55,041 nt of DNA from Caballeronia arvi (GTDB taxonomy: Bacteria > Pseudomonadota > Gammaproteobacteria > Burkholderiales > Burkholderiaceae): contig NZ_FCOM02000053.1 of assembly GCF_001544695.2 (NCBI RefSeq), positions 1 through 55,041 of the forward strand, written 5' to 3'. This document shows, in pieces, positions 16,876-25,263 of the stretch (its first letter is position 1; each line of letters opens with the position of its first letter). The translations under genes and the position numbers were made by a program. The notes beneath the pieces are model-generated. The model was given only the letters and a program-made list of their open reading frames with translations, searched no databases and was not told the DNA's origin.

Positions 16876-18837
16876 TTATAGCGCGACCTGCACGCCGAGT
16901 TCGACGACATCTTCGCTTCGAAGTCCGTAGTATTCGGCGCTCGATGCCGAATGGAACGACATCGAACCGAAAAGACGCTCGCGCCAGCGCGGCATGTGCC
17001 CGTGAGAACAGCCGGGCGCCGCTTCGTCGCGTGGCAGGAAGTAGGTCGTGTGCTTCGGGTCGAAACTCCAGCCGCCGAACTGGCCGTTCAGCGACGCGAG
17101 CAGGCGCGGCAGATTCGGCCGCTCGACGAAGCCGTGCCGCGAGATCACTTCGTAGCAGCCCGCGCCGAGATCGCGCACTTCGATGCGCGTGTGCTCATCG
17201 ACGCGCGGCGCCGATTCCGAGCGGTTCGCGAAGATCACCGTCGTCTCGTGCAGCACGCGGTTATGGCGCACGTTGCTCGTGAGCGCGGACGGCGTCGCGC
17301 CCGGCGTGCTGCCCGGATAGACCGCGGTGCCCGGCACGCGCGCGGGCGGCTCCGGGCCTTGCAGCGCATCGTGCAGAAACGCCGCGAGCGGCTGTGCGCG
17401 CGAGGCATGCTGCCCGGCGAGCTCGAGCCCGCGATGCCATGTCGCCATCAGCACGAAAAGCAGCGCGCCGATCGCCACCGGAAACCAGCCGCCCTGCGGA
17501 ATCTTGTGGACGTTCGCCGCGACGAGCAGCGCATCGATGACGATGAACGGCACGCTGAGCAGCGCGACCGCGGGCCACGGCCAGCGCCAGATGTTGCGCG
17601 AGACGCTCACCATCTGCACCGTCGTGATCAACATCGTGAGGCCGACCGCGATGCCATACGCCGACGTCAGCTTGTCCGAACTGCGGAACACGAGCACGAG
17701 AAACATCACTGCGCCGAACAGCAGCGCGTTCACCGCGGGCACGTACACTTGCCCGCGCTGCGATGCCGATGTCTCGACCACGCGCAGGCGCGGCAGAAAG
17801 CCGAGTTCGATCGCCTGACTCGTCATCGAGAAAGCCCCTGAAATCACGGCTTGCGAGGCGATCACCGTGGCCAGCAGCGCGATGAGCACCGTCGGGATCA
17901 GCGCCCATGAAGGCGCGGCGAAGAAGAACGGCTGTTTCGCCGCGCCCGGCTGATGCAGAATCGTCGCGGCCTGCCCGAAATAACCGATGATGATCGCCGG
18001 AAACACCACGGCGAGCCACACGAGACGTATCGCGCGCCTGCCGAAGTGGCCGATATCGGCATAGAGCGCTTCCGCACCCGTCAGCGCGAGTATCACGGCG
18101 CCGAGAATCGTGAACGCGAGCCCCGCATGCGCGAGCACGAGCGAGCCTGCATAAGCGGGCGACAGCGCGCGCAGCACGTCCGGATGCTGCGCGATCCGAT
18201 AGACGCCCACCGCCGCGAGATAGACGAACCATACGAGCATGACCGGCCCGAACCATTTGCCGACGACCGACGTGCCGCGCCGCTGAAACAGAAAGAGCGC
18301 GACGAGGATCGCCACTGCGAGCGGCACGATGAACGGCTCGAACTTCGCGCGCACCTGGCCCAGTCCTTCGACGGCGGAAAGCACGGAAACCGCGGGCGTG
18401 ATCATCGAATCGCCGTAAAACATCGCCGCCCCGAAGAGGCCGGCCATGAGCAACGGATGCGGCACGCGCCGCCCTTGCTGCTCGTAGCCCGAGCGCGCGA
18501 GCGCCGTCAACGCGACGATGCCGCCCTCGCCTTCGTTGTCGGCGCGCATCACGTAGCACACATACTTCCCCATCACGACGATGACGACGGCCCACACGAT
18601 CATCGACAGAATGCCCATCACGATGACGGGATCGATGGCGCCCGCTTCGCTCACGCCTTGCCGCAGCGCATAGATCGGGCTGGTGCCGATATCGCCGAAC
18701 ACGACACCGAGCGCGCCCAGCATGAGACCCGTCAGCGCTTTCTTCGGCGCCGACGCGGACGAGGGAAGGTCACGCGCGAGGCGCGGGGATTGATGCTCGC
18801 GAGCATCGTCCGATGTCGATGTCATCCACGTTTGCAT
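16876..18837 (-). CDS. kup: Low-affinity potassium uptake protein Kup
   Basis: A 653-residue proton-coupled potassium importer. Helices begin after about 35 polar residues; the family signature GDIGTSPIYALR is in the first. There are about twelve helices, then a cytosolic C-terminal domain ending in DVVELGVQVAL. The start could be the ATG at 18837 or the next at 18825; neither has a strong ribosome site. The MFS gene follows after 9 bp. Confidence 0.93.
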   Translation of the reverse strand: MQTWMTSTSDDAREHQSPRLARDLPSSASAPKKALTGLMLGALGVVFGDIGTSPIYALRQGVSEAGAIDPVIVMGILSMIVWAVVIVVMGKYVCYVMRADNEGEGGIVALTALARSGYEQQGRRVPHPLLMAGLFGAAMFYGDSMITPAVSVLSAVEGLGQVRAKFEPFIVPLAVAILVALFLFQRRGTSVVGKWFGPVMLVWFVYLAAVGVYRIAQHPDVLRALSPAYAGSLVLAHAGLAFTILGAVILALTGAEALYADIGHFGRRAIRLVWLAVVFPAIIIGYFGQAATILHQPGAAKQPFFFAAPSWALIPTVLIALLATVIASQAVISGAFSMTSQAIELGFLPRLRVVETSASQRGQVYVPAVNALLFGAVMFLVLVFRSSDKLTSAYGIAVGLTMLITTVQMVSVSRNIWRWPWPAVALLSVPFIVIDALLVAANVHKIPQGGWFPVAIGALLFVLMATWHRGLELAGQHASRAQPLAAFLHDALQGPEPPARVPGTAVYPGSTPGATPSALTSNVRHNRVLHETTVIFANRSESAPRVDEHTRIEVRDLGAGCYEVISRHGFVERPNLPRLLASLNGQFGGWSFDPKHTTYFLPRDEAAPGCSHGHMPRWRERLFGSMSFHSASSAEYYGLRSEDVVELGVQVAL

Positions 18838-19013
18838 ATGCTGTGAGCCGTGCCGAAACGCCTAGCAAGACATGTTCCGCGCGGGCGCCGGCGTCGGCGT
18901 GAGCGTGCATGTAATCAACGGAAAGCGTTGCTTACACATGCTCACGTCCTTTCTCGCGCTCATTGCGTAAAGTCCGGGCATCGATCCCTTGCAACCTTCG
19001 GAGAGGAAACAAC

Positions 19014-19445
19014 ATGAAGAAGAGTCGAATCGTCGCTGCGCTCTTGTGCGCGAGCATCGGACTGACGACGGGCGCGGTCTTCGCGCAGCCGTCGCCGGGC
19101 GGCCCGGACAACAATCACGAGGCCTATCGCGGACCGGGTGGACCCGGCGGCCCCGGTGGTCCCGGCGCGCCGGGTCATGGCCCGCAGATGAACGACAACC
19201 ACGGCAACGATCGCAACGGACCGCGCCCGCCGGAGCATGCGAACAACGAGCCGCGGCATTCGGACTGGCACAAGGGCGAGCATCTCTCGTCCGATTACCG
19301 CAATCGCCAATATGTTGTCGACGACTGGCGTGAGCATAGGCTGCAACAGCCGCCGCGCGGTTATCAATGGGTAGGCGTCGGCGCGGACTATCTGCTGGTT
19401 GCGGTGGCGTCGGGCATCATCGCGCAAGTCGTGATGTCGCAATAA
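19014..19445 (+). CDS. RcnB-like periplasmic protein
   Basis: A 143-residue protein with a Sec signal (MKKSRIVAALLCASIGL, cleavage near VFAQ), then a Gly/Pro low-complexity stretch of repeated GPGGPG. The C-terminal domain resembles RcnB: LSSDYRNRQYVVDDW, RGYQWVGVGADYLLVAV, then a hydrophobic end. RcnB proteins work in nickel and cobalt homeostasis; members in this group often have unknown roles. GAGAGGAAAC lies just before the ATG. The region 18838-19013 is the divergent promoter area with kup. Confidence 0.8.
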   Translation: MKKSRIVAALLCASIGLTTGAVFAQPSPGGPDNNHEAYRGPGGPGGPGGPGAPGHGPQMNDNHGNDRNGPRPPEHANNEPRHSDWHKGEHLSSDYRNRQYVVDDWREHRLQQPPRGYQWVGVGADYLLVAVASGIIAQVVMSQ

Positions 19446-19450
19446 CGCAA

Positions 19451-19478
19451 AAAGAAAAAACCCGCCGGTCAGGGCGGG
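19451..19478 (-). terminator. Rho-independent terminator (minus strand)
   Basis: CCCGCC (19461-19466) and GGCGGG (19473-19478) form a 6-bp GC stem with a 6-nt loop. On the minus strand it is followed by TTTTTTCTTTTT. It would end transcripts of the zinc-ribbon gene, whose stop is 97 bp upstream in that direction. On the plus strand no T-tract follows the stem. Confidence 0.75.
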
Positions 19479-19575
19479 CAATCATGCGCTTCAGAGAGGG
19501 GCAGAAAAGCGCATAGTCAAAGCAGGGAACCGGCGGAAAGAAGCATGCGTTTCAATCACGCCATTGCGGACAACT

Positions 19576-19779
19576 CTAAGGTTTCCTGCGAATCGATTCG
19601 GCAGCGTCGCGCCGTTCCGGGGGCCAGGCCGATTGCTCCGGCACGTTCACCGCCTGATCGAAGATAAAACCCATCGCGATGTGCACTGTCTCCGTGGAAC
19701 CGCATGCCGGACAAGTGTCGTCCTCGAGTGCATCATCAGAATAAATCAGCTTGTTGCAAGCCACGCACCTTATCAGCAT
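19576..19779 (-). CDS. Small zinc-ribbon protein
   Basis: A 67-residue protein with two cysteine pairs, CVAC (residues 5-8) and CPAC, spaced as in a rubredoxin-like zinc ribbon. It starts MLIRCVACNK; AGGAG lies about 6 nt upstream, which is why this ATG is chosen over the one 24 nt earlier. The function is unknown; such proteins may bind nucleic acid or a protein partner. Confidence 0.65.
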   Translation of the reverse strand: MLIRCVACNKLIYSDDALEDDTCPACGSTETVHIAMGFIFDQAVNVPEQSAWPPERRDAAESIRRKP

Positions 19780-19904
19780 TTGCACTCCTGAAGTCACCAT
19801 CATCGATGGTATTTGATTTATACGTCAAAGCGCGCGCCGAGCCAACAGTTCTTTGCACGAGCCTTTCGAACATGTATGGATCGCGCCGATAAAAAGCGCG
19901 GAGT

Positions 19905-20609
19905 TCATCGCACGATGCTCCACTCGGATTCCAGCGCGCCCGCTGCCATCGCCGATTCGTTGAACGGCGGCACGTGCCGCGCATCGGGCGGGCTATGCCA
20001 GCGCACTTCAAAACGCTCTTCCATGTAATCGGTTCCTTTCGCCGATCCCGCCACGCTGGTGAGCCGGCATCCGGATGCGCGCATCGAATCGGTGAGCGTC
20101 TCTCGCGAGAATGCGCCCCGCTCATACGTCACCCGCAGTTCAGCGTGAATCTCGCGGGACATGCGGCTTTCGACGGCCTTCATCAGCCACAGCACGACGA
20201 TGCCCAGCACGAGGCCCGCGATGCCGAGCCCGAACTGACCGGCGCCTAAACACAAGCCGACGACCGTCACGAACCACAGCGTCGCCGCCGTCGTCAGGCC
20301 TTTGACGAGCCCGTCCTTGCGAAGGATCGCGCCCGCGCCGATGAAGCCCACGCCCGACAGTATCCCGAGCGGCAGACGCATCAGATCCAGTTGAATGAAT
20401 GAATCCGATGTCTTGCCCGCCTGCCCGATCAGCGCGTTCGTCAGCAACATGGCGAGGCATGCGGCGAGACAGACAAGCAAGGTCGTGCGCAATCCGGCGT
20501 CCTTGCCCGCTTCGCCCCGGTTGTAGCCGATCAGGATGCCGGTCAGCACGGCCAGCGAGATTCGAATGAAGACATCCGTCCATTCGAGCGTGAGAGGCAT
20601 GTGCGCCAT
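19905..20609 (-). CDS. MgtC/SapB-family membrane protein
   Basis: A 234-residue inner-membrane protein with four or five helices in the first 150 residues. The MgtC signature occurs in GILIGYNRGEAGKDAGLRTT and GVGFIGAGAILRKDG. A soluble C-terminal domain (RMSREIHAELRVTYERG) follows. MgtC proteins modulate F-type ATPase and low-magnesium survival. The start at 20609 has AGGA 8 nt upstream; an ATG at 20615 is also possible but too close to that site. It is divergent from the PoxB-like gene. Confidence 0.88.
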   Translation of the reverse strand: MAHMPLTLEWTDVFIRISLAVLTGILIGYNRGEAGKDAGLRTTLLVCLAACLAMLLTNALIGQAGKTSDSFIQLDLMRLPLGILSGVGFIGAGAILRKDGLVKGLTTAATLWFVTVVGLCLGAGQFGLGIAGLVLGIVVLWLMKAVESRMSREIHAELRVTYERGAFSRETLTDSMRASGCRLTSVAGSAKGTDYMEERFEVRWHSPPDARHVPPFNESAMAAGALESEWSIVR

Positions 20610-20679
20610 CGTCATCGTCCTGCGTTCATCCCGTTGAACGGGCGTGTAGCAATTGTCGATCCTGCTGTCTCTCCGGAAG

Positions 20680-20695
20680 CGGCACAGGCTTTGCG
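20680..20695 (+). promoter_or_regulatory. Sigma-54-type -24/-12 promoter before the oxidation operon
   Basis: GGCAC (20681-20685), five bases, TTGC (20691-20694) reproduces the core of the RpoN consensus TGGCAC-N5-TTGCW with GG and GC ten bases apart. It points to the PoxB-like start codon about 90 bp downstream. No enhancer-binding activator gene lies next to it. A chance match is possible. Confidence 0.4.
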
Positions 20696-20784
20696 CAGAG
20701 CTGTGCATGGCGCGCCGCTTCGCTTGTCCCACAAGGCTCTGCGGGCGGTCATTCCTTTCGAATCGTGTTCCGGAGACTTTCATC

Positions 20785-22581
20785 ATGGCTACCACCGTCG
20801 GCGATTTTCTGGTCGACCGTCTGCACGCGTGGGGCGTGCGCCGCATCTACGGTTATCCCGGCGACGGCATCAACGGCGTGTTCGGCGCGCTCAGTCGCGC
20901 AAAGGGCAAAATCGAATTCATTCAGGCGCGCCACGAAGAGATGGCTGCCTTCATGGCTTCCGCGCATGCGAAGTTCACGGGCGAGCTGGGCGTGTGCATC
21001 GCGACATCGGGGCCGGGCGCCGCGCATCTCATCACCGGTCTCTACGATGCGCGCCTCGACCACATGCCCGTGCTCGCGATCACCGGCCAGCAGGCGCGTG
21101 CGGCGCTCGGCGGCCACTATCAGCAGGAAGTCGATCTCCCCGCGATGTTCAAGGACGTCGCCGGCGCGTTCGTGCAGCAGGCGAGCGTCCCGGCGCAGAT
21201 CCCTCATCTCGTCGATCGCGCGGTGCGTATCGCGCTGTCGGAACGCAAGGTCACGGCGCTCGTGCTGCCCAACGATCTCCAGGATCTCGAATACGAGCCG
21301 CCGGCCCGCAAGCACGGCACGCTGCATTCGGGCGTCGGTTATCGCGCGCCGAAGACCGTGCCATATCCCGACGATCTTCAGCAAGCCGCCGACGTGCTCA
21401 ACGCGGGCAAGAAGGTCGCGATCCTGGTCGGCGCAGGCGCGCTGCAGGCGACCGATGAAGTGATCGCCGTCGCGGACAAGCTGGGCGCGGGCGTCGCGAA
21501 GGCGCTGCTCGGCAAGGCCGCGTTGCCCGACGATCTGCCCTTCGTCACCGGCTCCATCGGCCTGCTCGGCACCGAGCCGAGCTACAAGCTGATGACCGGA
21601 TGCGACACGCTGCTGATGATCGGCTCGGGCTTTCCCTACTCCGAATTCCTGCCGAAGGAAGGCGCGGCGCGCGGCGTGCAGATCGACATAAAGGCGGACA
21701 TGCTGTCGATCCGCTATCCGATGGAAGTGAATCTCGTCGGCGACAGCGCCGAGACCTTGCGCGCGCTCCTGCCGCTGCTGCAACAAAAGACCGGTCGTGC
21801 ATGGCGCGAGGACATCGAAGGCTGGATCGCGGACTGGTGGAAGAAGCTCGAAAAGCGCGCGATCGAACCCGCGAAAGCCGGCGTGAATCCGCAGCGCACC
21901 GTGTGGGAGCTGTCGCCGCGCGTGCCCGCGAACGCGATCGTCACGAGCGATTCGGGCTCGGTCGCGAACTGGTACGCGCGCGATCTCAAGGTGAAGCGCG
22001 GCATGCTGTGCTCGCTGTCGGGCGGGCTTGCATCGATGGGCGCGGCCGTGCCCTATGCGATCGCGGCGAAGTTCGCGTATCCCGGGCGGCCGGTGATCGC
22101 GCTCGTCGGCGATGGCGCGATGCAGATGAACAACATGGCCGAGCTCATCACGGTCGCGAAATACTGGAAGCAATGGTCCGATCCGCGCTGGATCTGCATG
22201 GTGCTGAACAACCAGGATCTGAATCAGGTCACGTGGGAGCAGCGCGTGATGGAAGGCGATCCGAAGTTCGAGGCATCGCAGGATATTCCGTCGGTGCCTT
22301 ATCACAAGTTCGCGGAACTGATCGGCCTGAAGGGCTTTTATGTCGATGACGCCGAGCGCATGGCCGCCGTATGGGACGAGGCATTCGCGGCGGATCGTCC
22401 CGTCGTGATCGAAGTGAAGGCCGATCCGAACGTGCCGCCGCTGCCGCCGCACATCACGCTACAGCAGGCGAAGGCGTTCGCGACCACGCTCATGAAGGGC
22501 GATCCGAATCAGGGCAATGTGATCGTCGATACGGCGAAGCAGGTGCTCGGCGCGGTATTGCCGGGGCATAAAGACAAATAA
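20785..22581 (+). CDS. PoxB-like ThDP-dependent enzyme (pyruvate oxidase / acetolactate synthase superfamily)
   Basis: A 598-residue enzyme with the three-domain layout of the family. The Pyr domain starts MATTVGDFLVDRL and has catalytic Glu51 (RHEE); a central domain follows, and the PP domain holds the GDGAMQMNN...NNQDLNQ thiamine diphosphate site. It would convert pyruvate or a related 2-oxo acid by oxidative decarboxylation; substrate and electron acceptor are not determined. The ATG has CGGAGA 9 nt upstream. It heads a seven-gene operon, with the enolase-superfamily gene 17 bp downstream. Confidence 0.85.
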   Translation: MATTVGDFLVDRLHAWGVRRIYGYPGDGINGVFGALSRAKGKIEFIQARHEEMAAFMASAHAKFTGELGVCIATSGPGAAHLITGLYDARLDHMPVLAITGQQARAALGGHYQQEVDLPAMFKDVAGAFVQQASVPAQIPHLVDRAVRIALSERKVTALVLPNDLQDLEYEPPARKHGTLHSGVGYRAPKTVPYPDDLQQAADVLNAGKKVAILVGAGALQATDEVIAVADKLGAGVAKALLGKAALPDDLPFVTGSIGLLGTEPSYKLMTGCDTLLMIGSGFPYSEFLPKEGAARGVQIDIKADMLSIRYPMEVNLVGDSAETLRALLPLLQQKTGRAWREDIEGWIADWWKKLEKRAIEPAKAGVNPQRTVWELSPRVPANAIVTSDSGSVANWYARDLKVKRGMLCSLSGGLASMGAAVPYAIAAKFAYPGRPVIALVGDGAMQMNNMAELITVAKYWKQWSDPRWICMVLNNQDLNQVTWEQRVMEGDPKFEASQDIPSVPYHKFAELIGLKGFYVDDAERMAAVWDEAFAADRPVVIEVKADPNVPPLPPHITLQQAKAFATTLMKGDPNQGNVIVDTAKQVLGAVLPGHKDK

Positions 22582-22598
22582 GCGACAAGTAAGCGATC

Positions 22599-23705
22599 AT
22601 GCATCTGTCCAAGCGCGAGGCGCCGATCGAGACGATCCGAACGCGCGCCTACACCATTCCCACCGACAAGCCCGAAGCCGACGGCACCTTCGCGTGGCAA
22701 TCGACGACGCTCGTCATCGCCGAGATCGTCGCGGCGGGCAAGACGGGCATCGGCTACACGTACAGCGATGCGAGCGTCGCGAAGCTGATCGACGGAACGC
22801 TTGCCTCCGTGCTCATCGGCGAGGATGCGTGGAATATCGACGCGCTCTGGCTGCGAATGCAGCAACGGGTGCGCAATATCGGGCGTTCGGGTATCGCGGC
22901 CACCGCGATTTCCGCGCTCGACTGCGCGCTATGGGACGTGAAAGCGCGCCTGCTCGACATGCCGCTCGCGCGCCTGCTCGGCATGATGCGCACGCGCGTG
23001 CCGCTTTACGGCAGCGGCGGCTTCACCACCTATACCGACGACGACATGCGCGACCAGCTCGCGCATTGGGTGCATGACAACGGCTGCCGCTGGGTCAAGA
23101 TCAAGATCGGCAGCGAGCCGCCACGCGATCCGCATCGCGTGCGCGCGGCGCGTGAAGCGATCGGCGACGACGCCGGGTTGTTCGTCGATGCGAATGGCGC
23201 GCTCGATCGCAAGCAGGCGCTTCATTTCGCGCAGATGTTTGCGGAGCAGAACGTCACGTGGTTCGAAGAGCCCGCTTCATCCGATGACATCGCCGGGCTA
23301 GCGTCGCTGAGAAACGCACTGCCTGCGCGCATGGAACTGGCCGCGGGCGAATACGGCTACACGATGGACGACTTCCGCGCGCTGCTCGCGAACGAGGCCG
23401 TCGATGTCCTGCAGGCCGATGTCACGCGCTGCGGCGGCATCACCGGTTTTCTGCGCGTGGCGGCATTGTGCGACGCGTTTCATATCCCGCTCTCCGCGCA
23501 CTGCGCGCCCGCGATGCATCTGCACGTCGCATGTGCCGCGCCGCGTCTGCGGCATCAGGAATGGTTTCACGATCACGTTCGCATCGAGCAGATGCTGTTC
23601 GACGGCGCACCGCGCGCGATCGATGGCGCCGTTGCGCCGGACTTGTCGCGCCCCGGCTGCGGGCTCGATTTCAGGCATGCGGATGCGCAGCGTTACGCGG
23701 TGTAA
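22599..23705 (+). CDS. Enolase-superfamily enzyme (mandelate racemase / muconate lactonizing type)
   Basis: A 368-residue TIM-barrel enzyme with a complete active site: Lys167-x-Lys169 on strand two, metal ligands Asp197, Glu223 and Glu251, and His301. The KxK base with a candidate acid/base His fits the mandelate racemase or sugar-acid dehydratase groups; substrate is unknown. It lies 17 bp after the PoxB-like gene and 2 bp before the duplicated membrane protein, so it belongs to the same operon. A sugar-acid substrate would fit the oxidative neighbours. Confidence 0.85.
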   Translation: MHLSKREAPIETIRTRAYTIPTDKPEADGTFAWQSTTLVIAEIVAAGKTGIGYTYSDASVAKLIDGTLASVLIGEDAWNIDALWLRMQQRVRNIGRSGIAATAISALDCALWDVKARLLDMPLARLLGMMRTRVPLYGSGGFTTYTDDDMRDQLAHWVHDNGCRWVKIKIGSEPPRDPHRVRAAREAIGDDAGLFVDANGALDRKQALHFAQMFAEQNVTWFEEPASSDDIAGLASLRNALPARMELAAGEYGYTMDDFRALLANEAVDVLQADVTRCGGITGFLRVAALCDAFHIPLSAHCAPAMHLHVACAAPRLRHQEWFHDHVRIEQMLFDGAPRAIDGAVAPDLSRPGCGLDFRHADAQRYAV

Positions 23706-23707
23706 AG

Positions 23708-24622
23708 ATGAACGACATCAAGACAGGCCATATCGCGATTGCATGCGGCGTCGTTGCAGCAGGCGCCGCGTTGCTCGGCACGCGAGCAAAACCGCGTGCG
23801 ACGACGCCGGTGCAGACGCATATCGACACCGCACGCACGTTCAATCGCAGTGCGGCGCTGCTCGCGCTGTCCGTGCTCGCCGATAGCGCGATGGAGCACT
23901 ATCGCGGCTCCTTCGACAACCCCGCGATGTATACGCCGCTCGTCGTGTCCGCGTTGTCGCTGCTCGCGGGCGTGCATGGCGGACGCGATCACGCGCCGCA
24001 GCGTCATCCATTGCGTAACTCGGTCTATGTGAGCGCGGCGCTCGCGGGCGTTGCGGGCACGGGCTTCCATATCTACAACATCACCAAGCGCCCCGGCCGA
24101 TGGAGCTGGCACAACCTCTTCTATGCCGCGCCGCTCGGCGCGCCGATGGCGCTGCTGCTGTCCGGCACGCTAGGCGCGGTGGCGGAAAGACTGCGCGACG
24201 AACCCGCGCCCGAGCCGCGTCTTTTCGGCATGCCCGCCGGTCAGGCGCTCGCGCTCGTGACGAGCGCCGGACTCGCCGGCACGCTCGGCGAAGTCGCGCT
24301 GCTGCATTTTCGCGGCGCGTTCCAGAATCCGGCGATGTACGCGCCCATCGTCATTCCGCCGGTCGCGTCCGCATTGCTCATCAACGCGGCGATGGCCGCG
24401 CCGCGTGCGCGCTGGTTCACGCGGCTCTGGCTGCGTATGACGACGGCGCTCGGTTTCATCGGCGTGGGCTTTCATGCGCGCGGCATTGCGCGCAATCAGG
24501 GCGGCTGGCGCAACTGGAGCCAGAACCTCTTCAACGGTCCGCCCTTGCCCGCGCCGCCGAGCTTTTCGGCGCTCGCGCTCGCGGGCCTCGCCGCGCTGCG
24601 TTTGCGGGAGACCGAGCGATGA
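23708..24622 (+). CDS. Internally duplicated membrane protein of unknown function
   Basis: A 304-residue protein with about eight hydrophobic helices. It is a tandem duplication: residues about 49-155 and 179-292 align. HYRGSFDNPAMYTP (64-77) matches HFRGAFQNPAMYAP (200-213) at 10 of 14 positions, and GTGFH...NLF (117-138) matches GVGFH...NLF (252-275). Conserved His, Arg, Trp and Asn sit at equivalent places in each half, suggesting a two-fold metal, haem or quinone site. It has no family I recognise. The gene overlaps the next by ATGA, next to the gluconate-dehydrogenase-type pair. Confidence 0.75.
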   Translation: MNDIKTGHIAIACGVVAAGAALLGTRAKPRATTPVQTHIDTARTFNRSAALLALSVLADSAMEHYRGSFDNPAMYTPLVVSALSLLAGVHGGRDHAPQRHPLRNSVYVSAALAGVAGTGFHIYNITKRPGRWSWHNLFYAAPLGAPMALLLSGTLGAVAERLRDEPAPEPRLFGMPAGQALALVTSAGLAGTLGEVALLHFRGAFQNPAMYAPIVIPPVASALLINAAMAAPRARWFTRLWLRMTTALGFIGVGFHARGIARNQGGWRNWSQNLFNGPPLPAPPSFSALALAGLAALRLRETER

Positions 24623-25263
24623 CACTGCCCCGCTATCCCGGCTACGACGTGACCATGAAGCGCGACACGCCCTCGTGGGACGACATCACGCGCGAAGTCA
24701 TCGACGAACGTCTCGCGACGCCGAAAGAGCCGCGCTTCTTCGATGCCGTCGAATGGATCGCAGTGCGTGCGCTATGCGCGTGCATCGTGCCGCAGGACGA
24801 CGAGCGCGAGCCCGCGCCGCTGCCCGCGCTGCTCGATGCGAAGCTCGTGAAAGACACCGGCGACGGCTTCCGCGACGCACGCCTGCCGCCGATGCGCGAA
24901 GCATGGCGCATCGGCTTAGCCGCGCTCGATGCCGAGAGCCGCGCGTGTCATGAACTGCCGTTCGCGAGCGTCGAGAGAGACGCGCAGCACGCGCTCCTGC
25001 GCGACATGCAGCAAGGCAAGCTGCACGACGATGCATGGCGCGGCATGCCGTGCGCGCTCTTCTTTTCGATGCGCGTGCTGCACGACATTTGCGGCGCGTA
25101 TTACTCGCATCCACGCGCGTGGAGCGAGATGGGCTTCGGCGGCCCGGCGAATCCGCGCGGCTATGTGCGCATGGTGTTCGACCGTCGCGATCCGTGGGAA
25201 GCCGCCGAAGCGAAACCCGGCCACGAAGACGAGGCGAAGAAGGAGAACCAGCGTGTCCGATGA
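24619..25263 (+). CDS. Gluconate 2-dehydrogenase subunit 3 family protein
   Basis: A 214-residue small subunit that typically accompanies a membrane-bound GMC flavoprotein. It has AVEWIAVRALCACIVPQDD near residues 44-62, which matches the family start, and a conserved AYYSHPRAWSEMGFGGP segment towards the end. It may stabilise or export the large subunit. No twin-arginine signal is seen. It overlaps the membrane protein by ATGA and the GMC gene by 11 bp. Confidence 0.82.
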   Translation: MTLPRYPGYDVTMKRDTPSWDDITREVIDERLATPKEPRFFDAVEWIAVRALCACIVPQDDEREPAPLPALLDAKLVKDTGDGFRDARLPPMREAWRIGLAALDAESRACHELPFASVERDAQHALLRDMQQGKLHDDAWRGMPCALFFSMRVLHDICGAYYSHPRAWSEMGFGGPANPRGYVRMVFDRRDPWEAAEAKPGHEDEAKKENQRVR

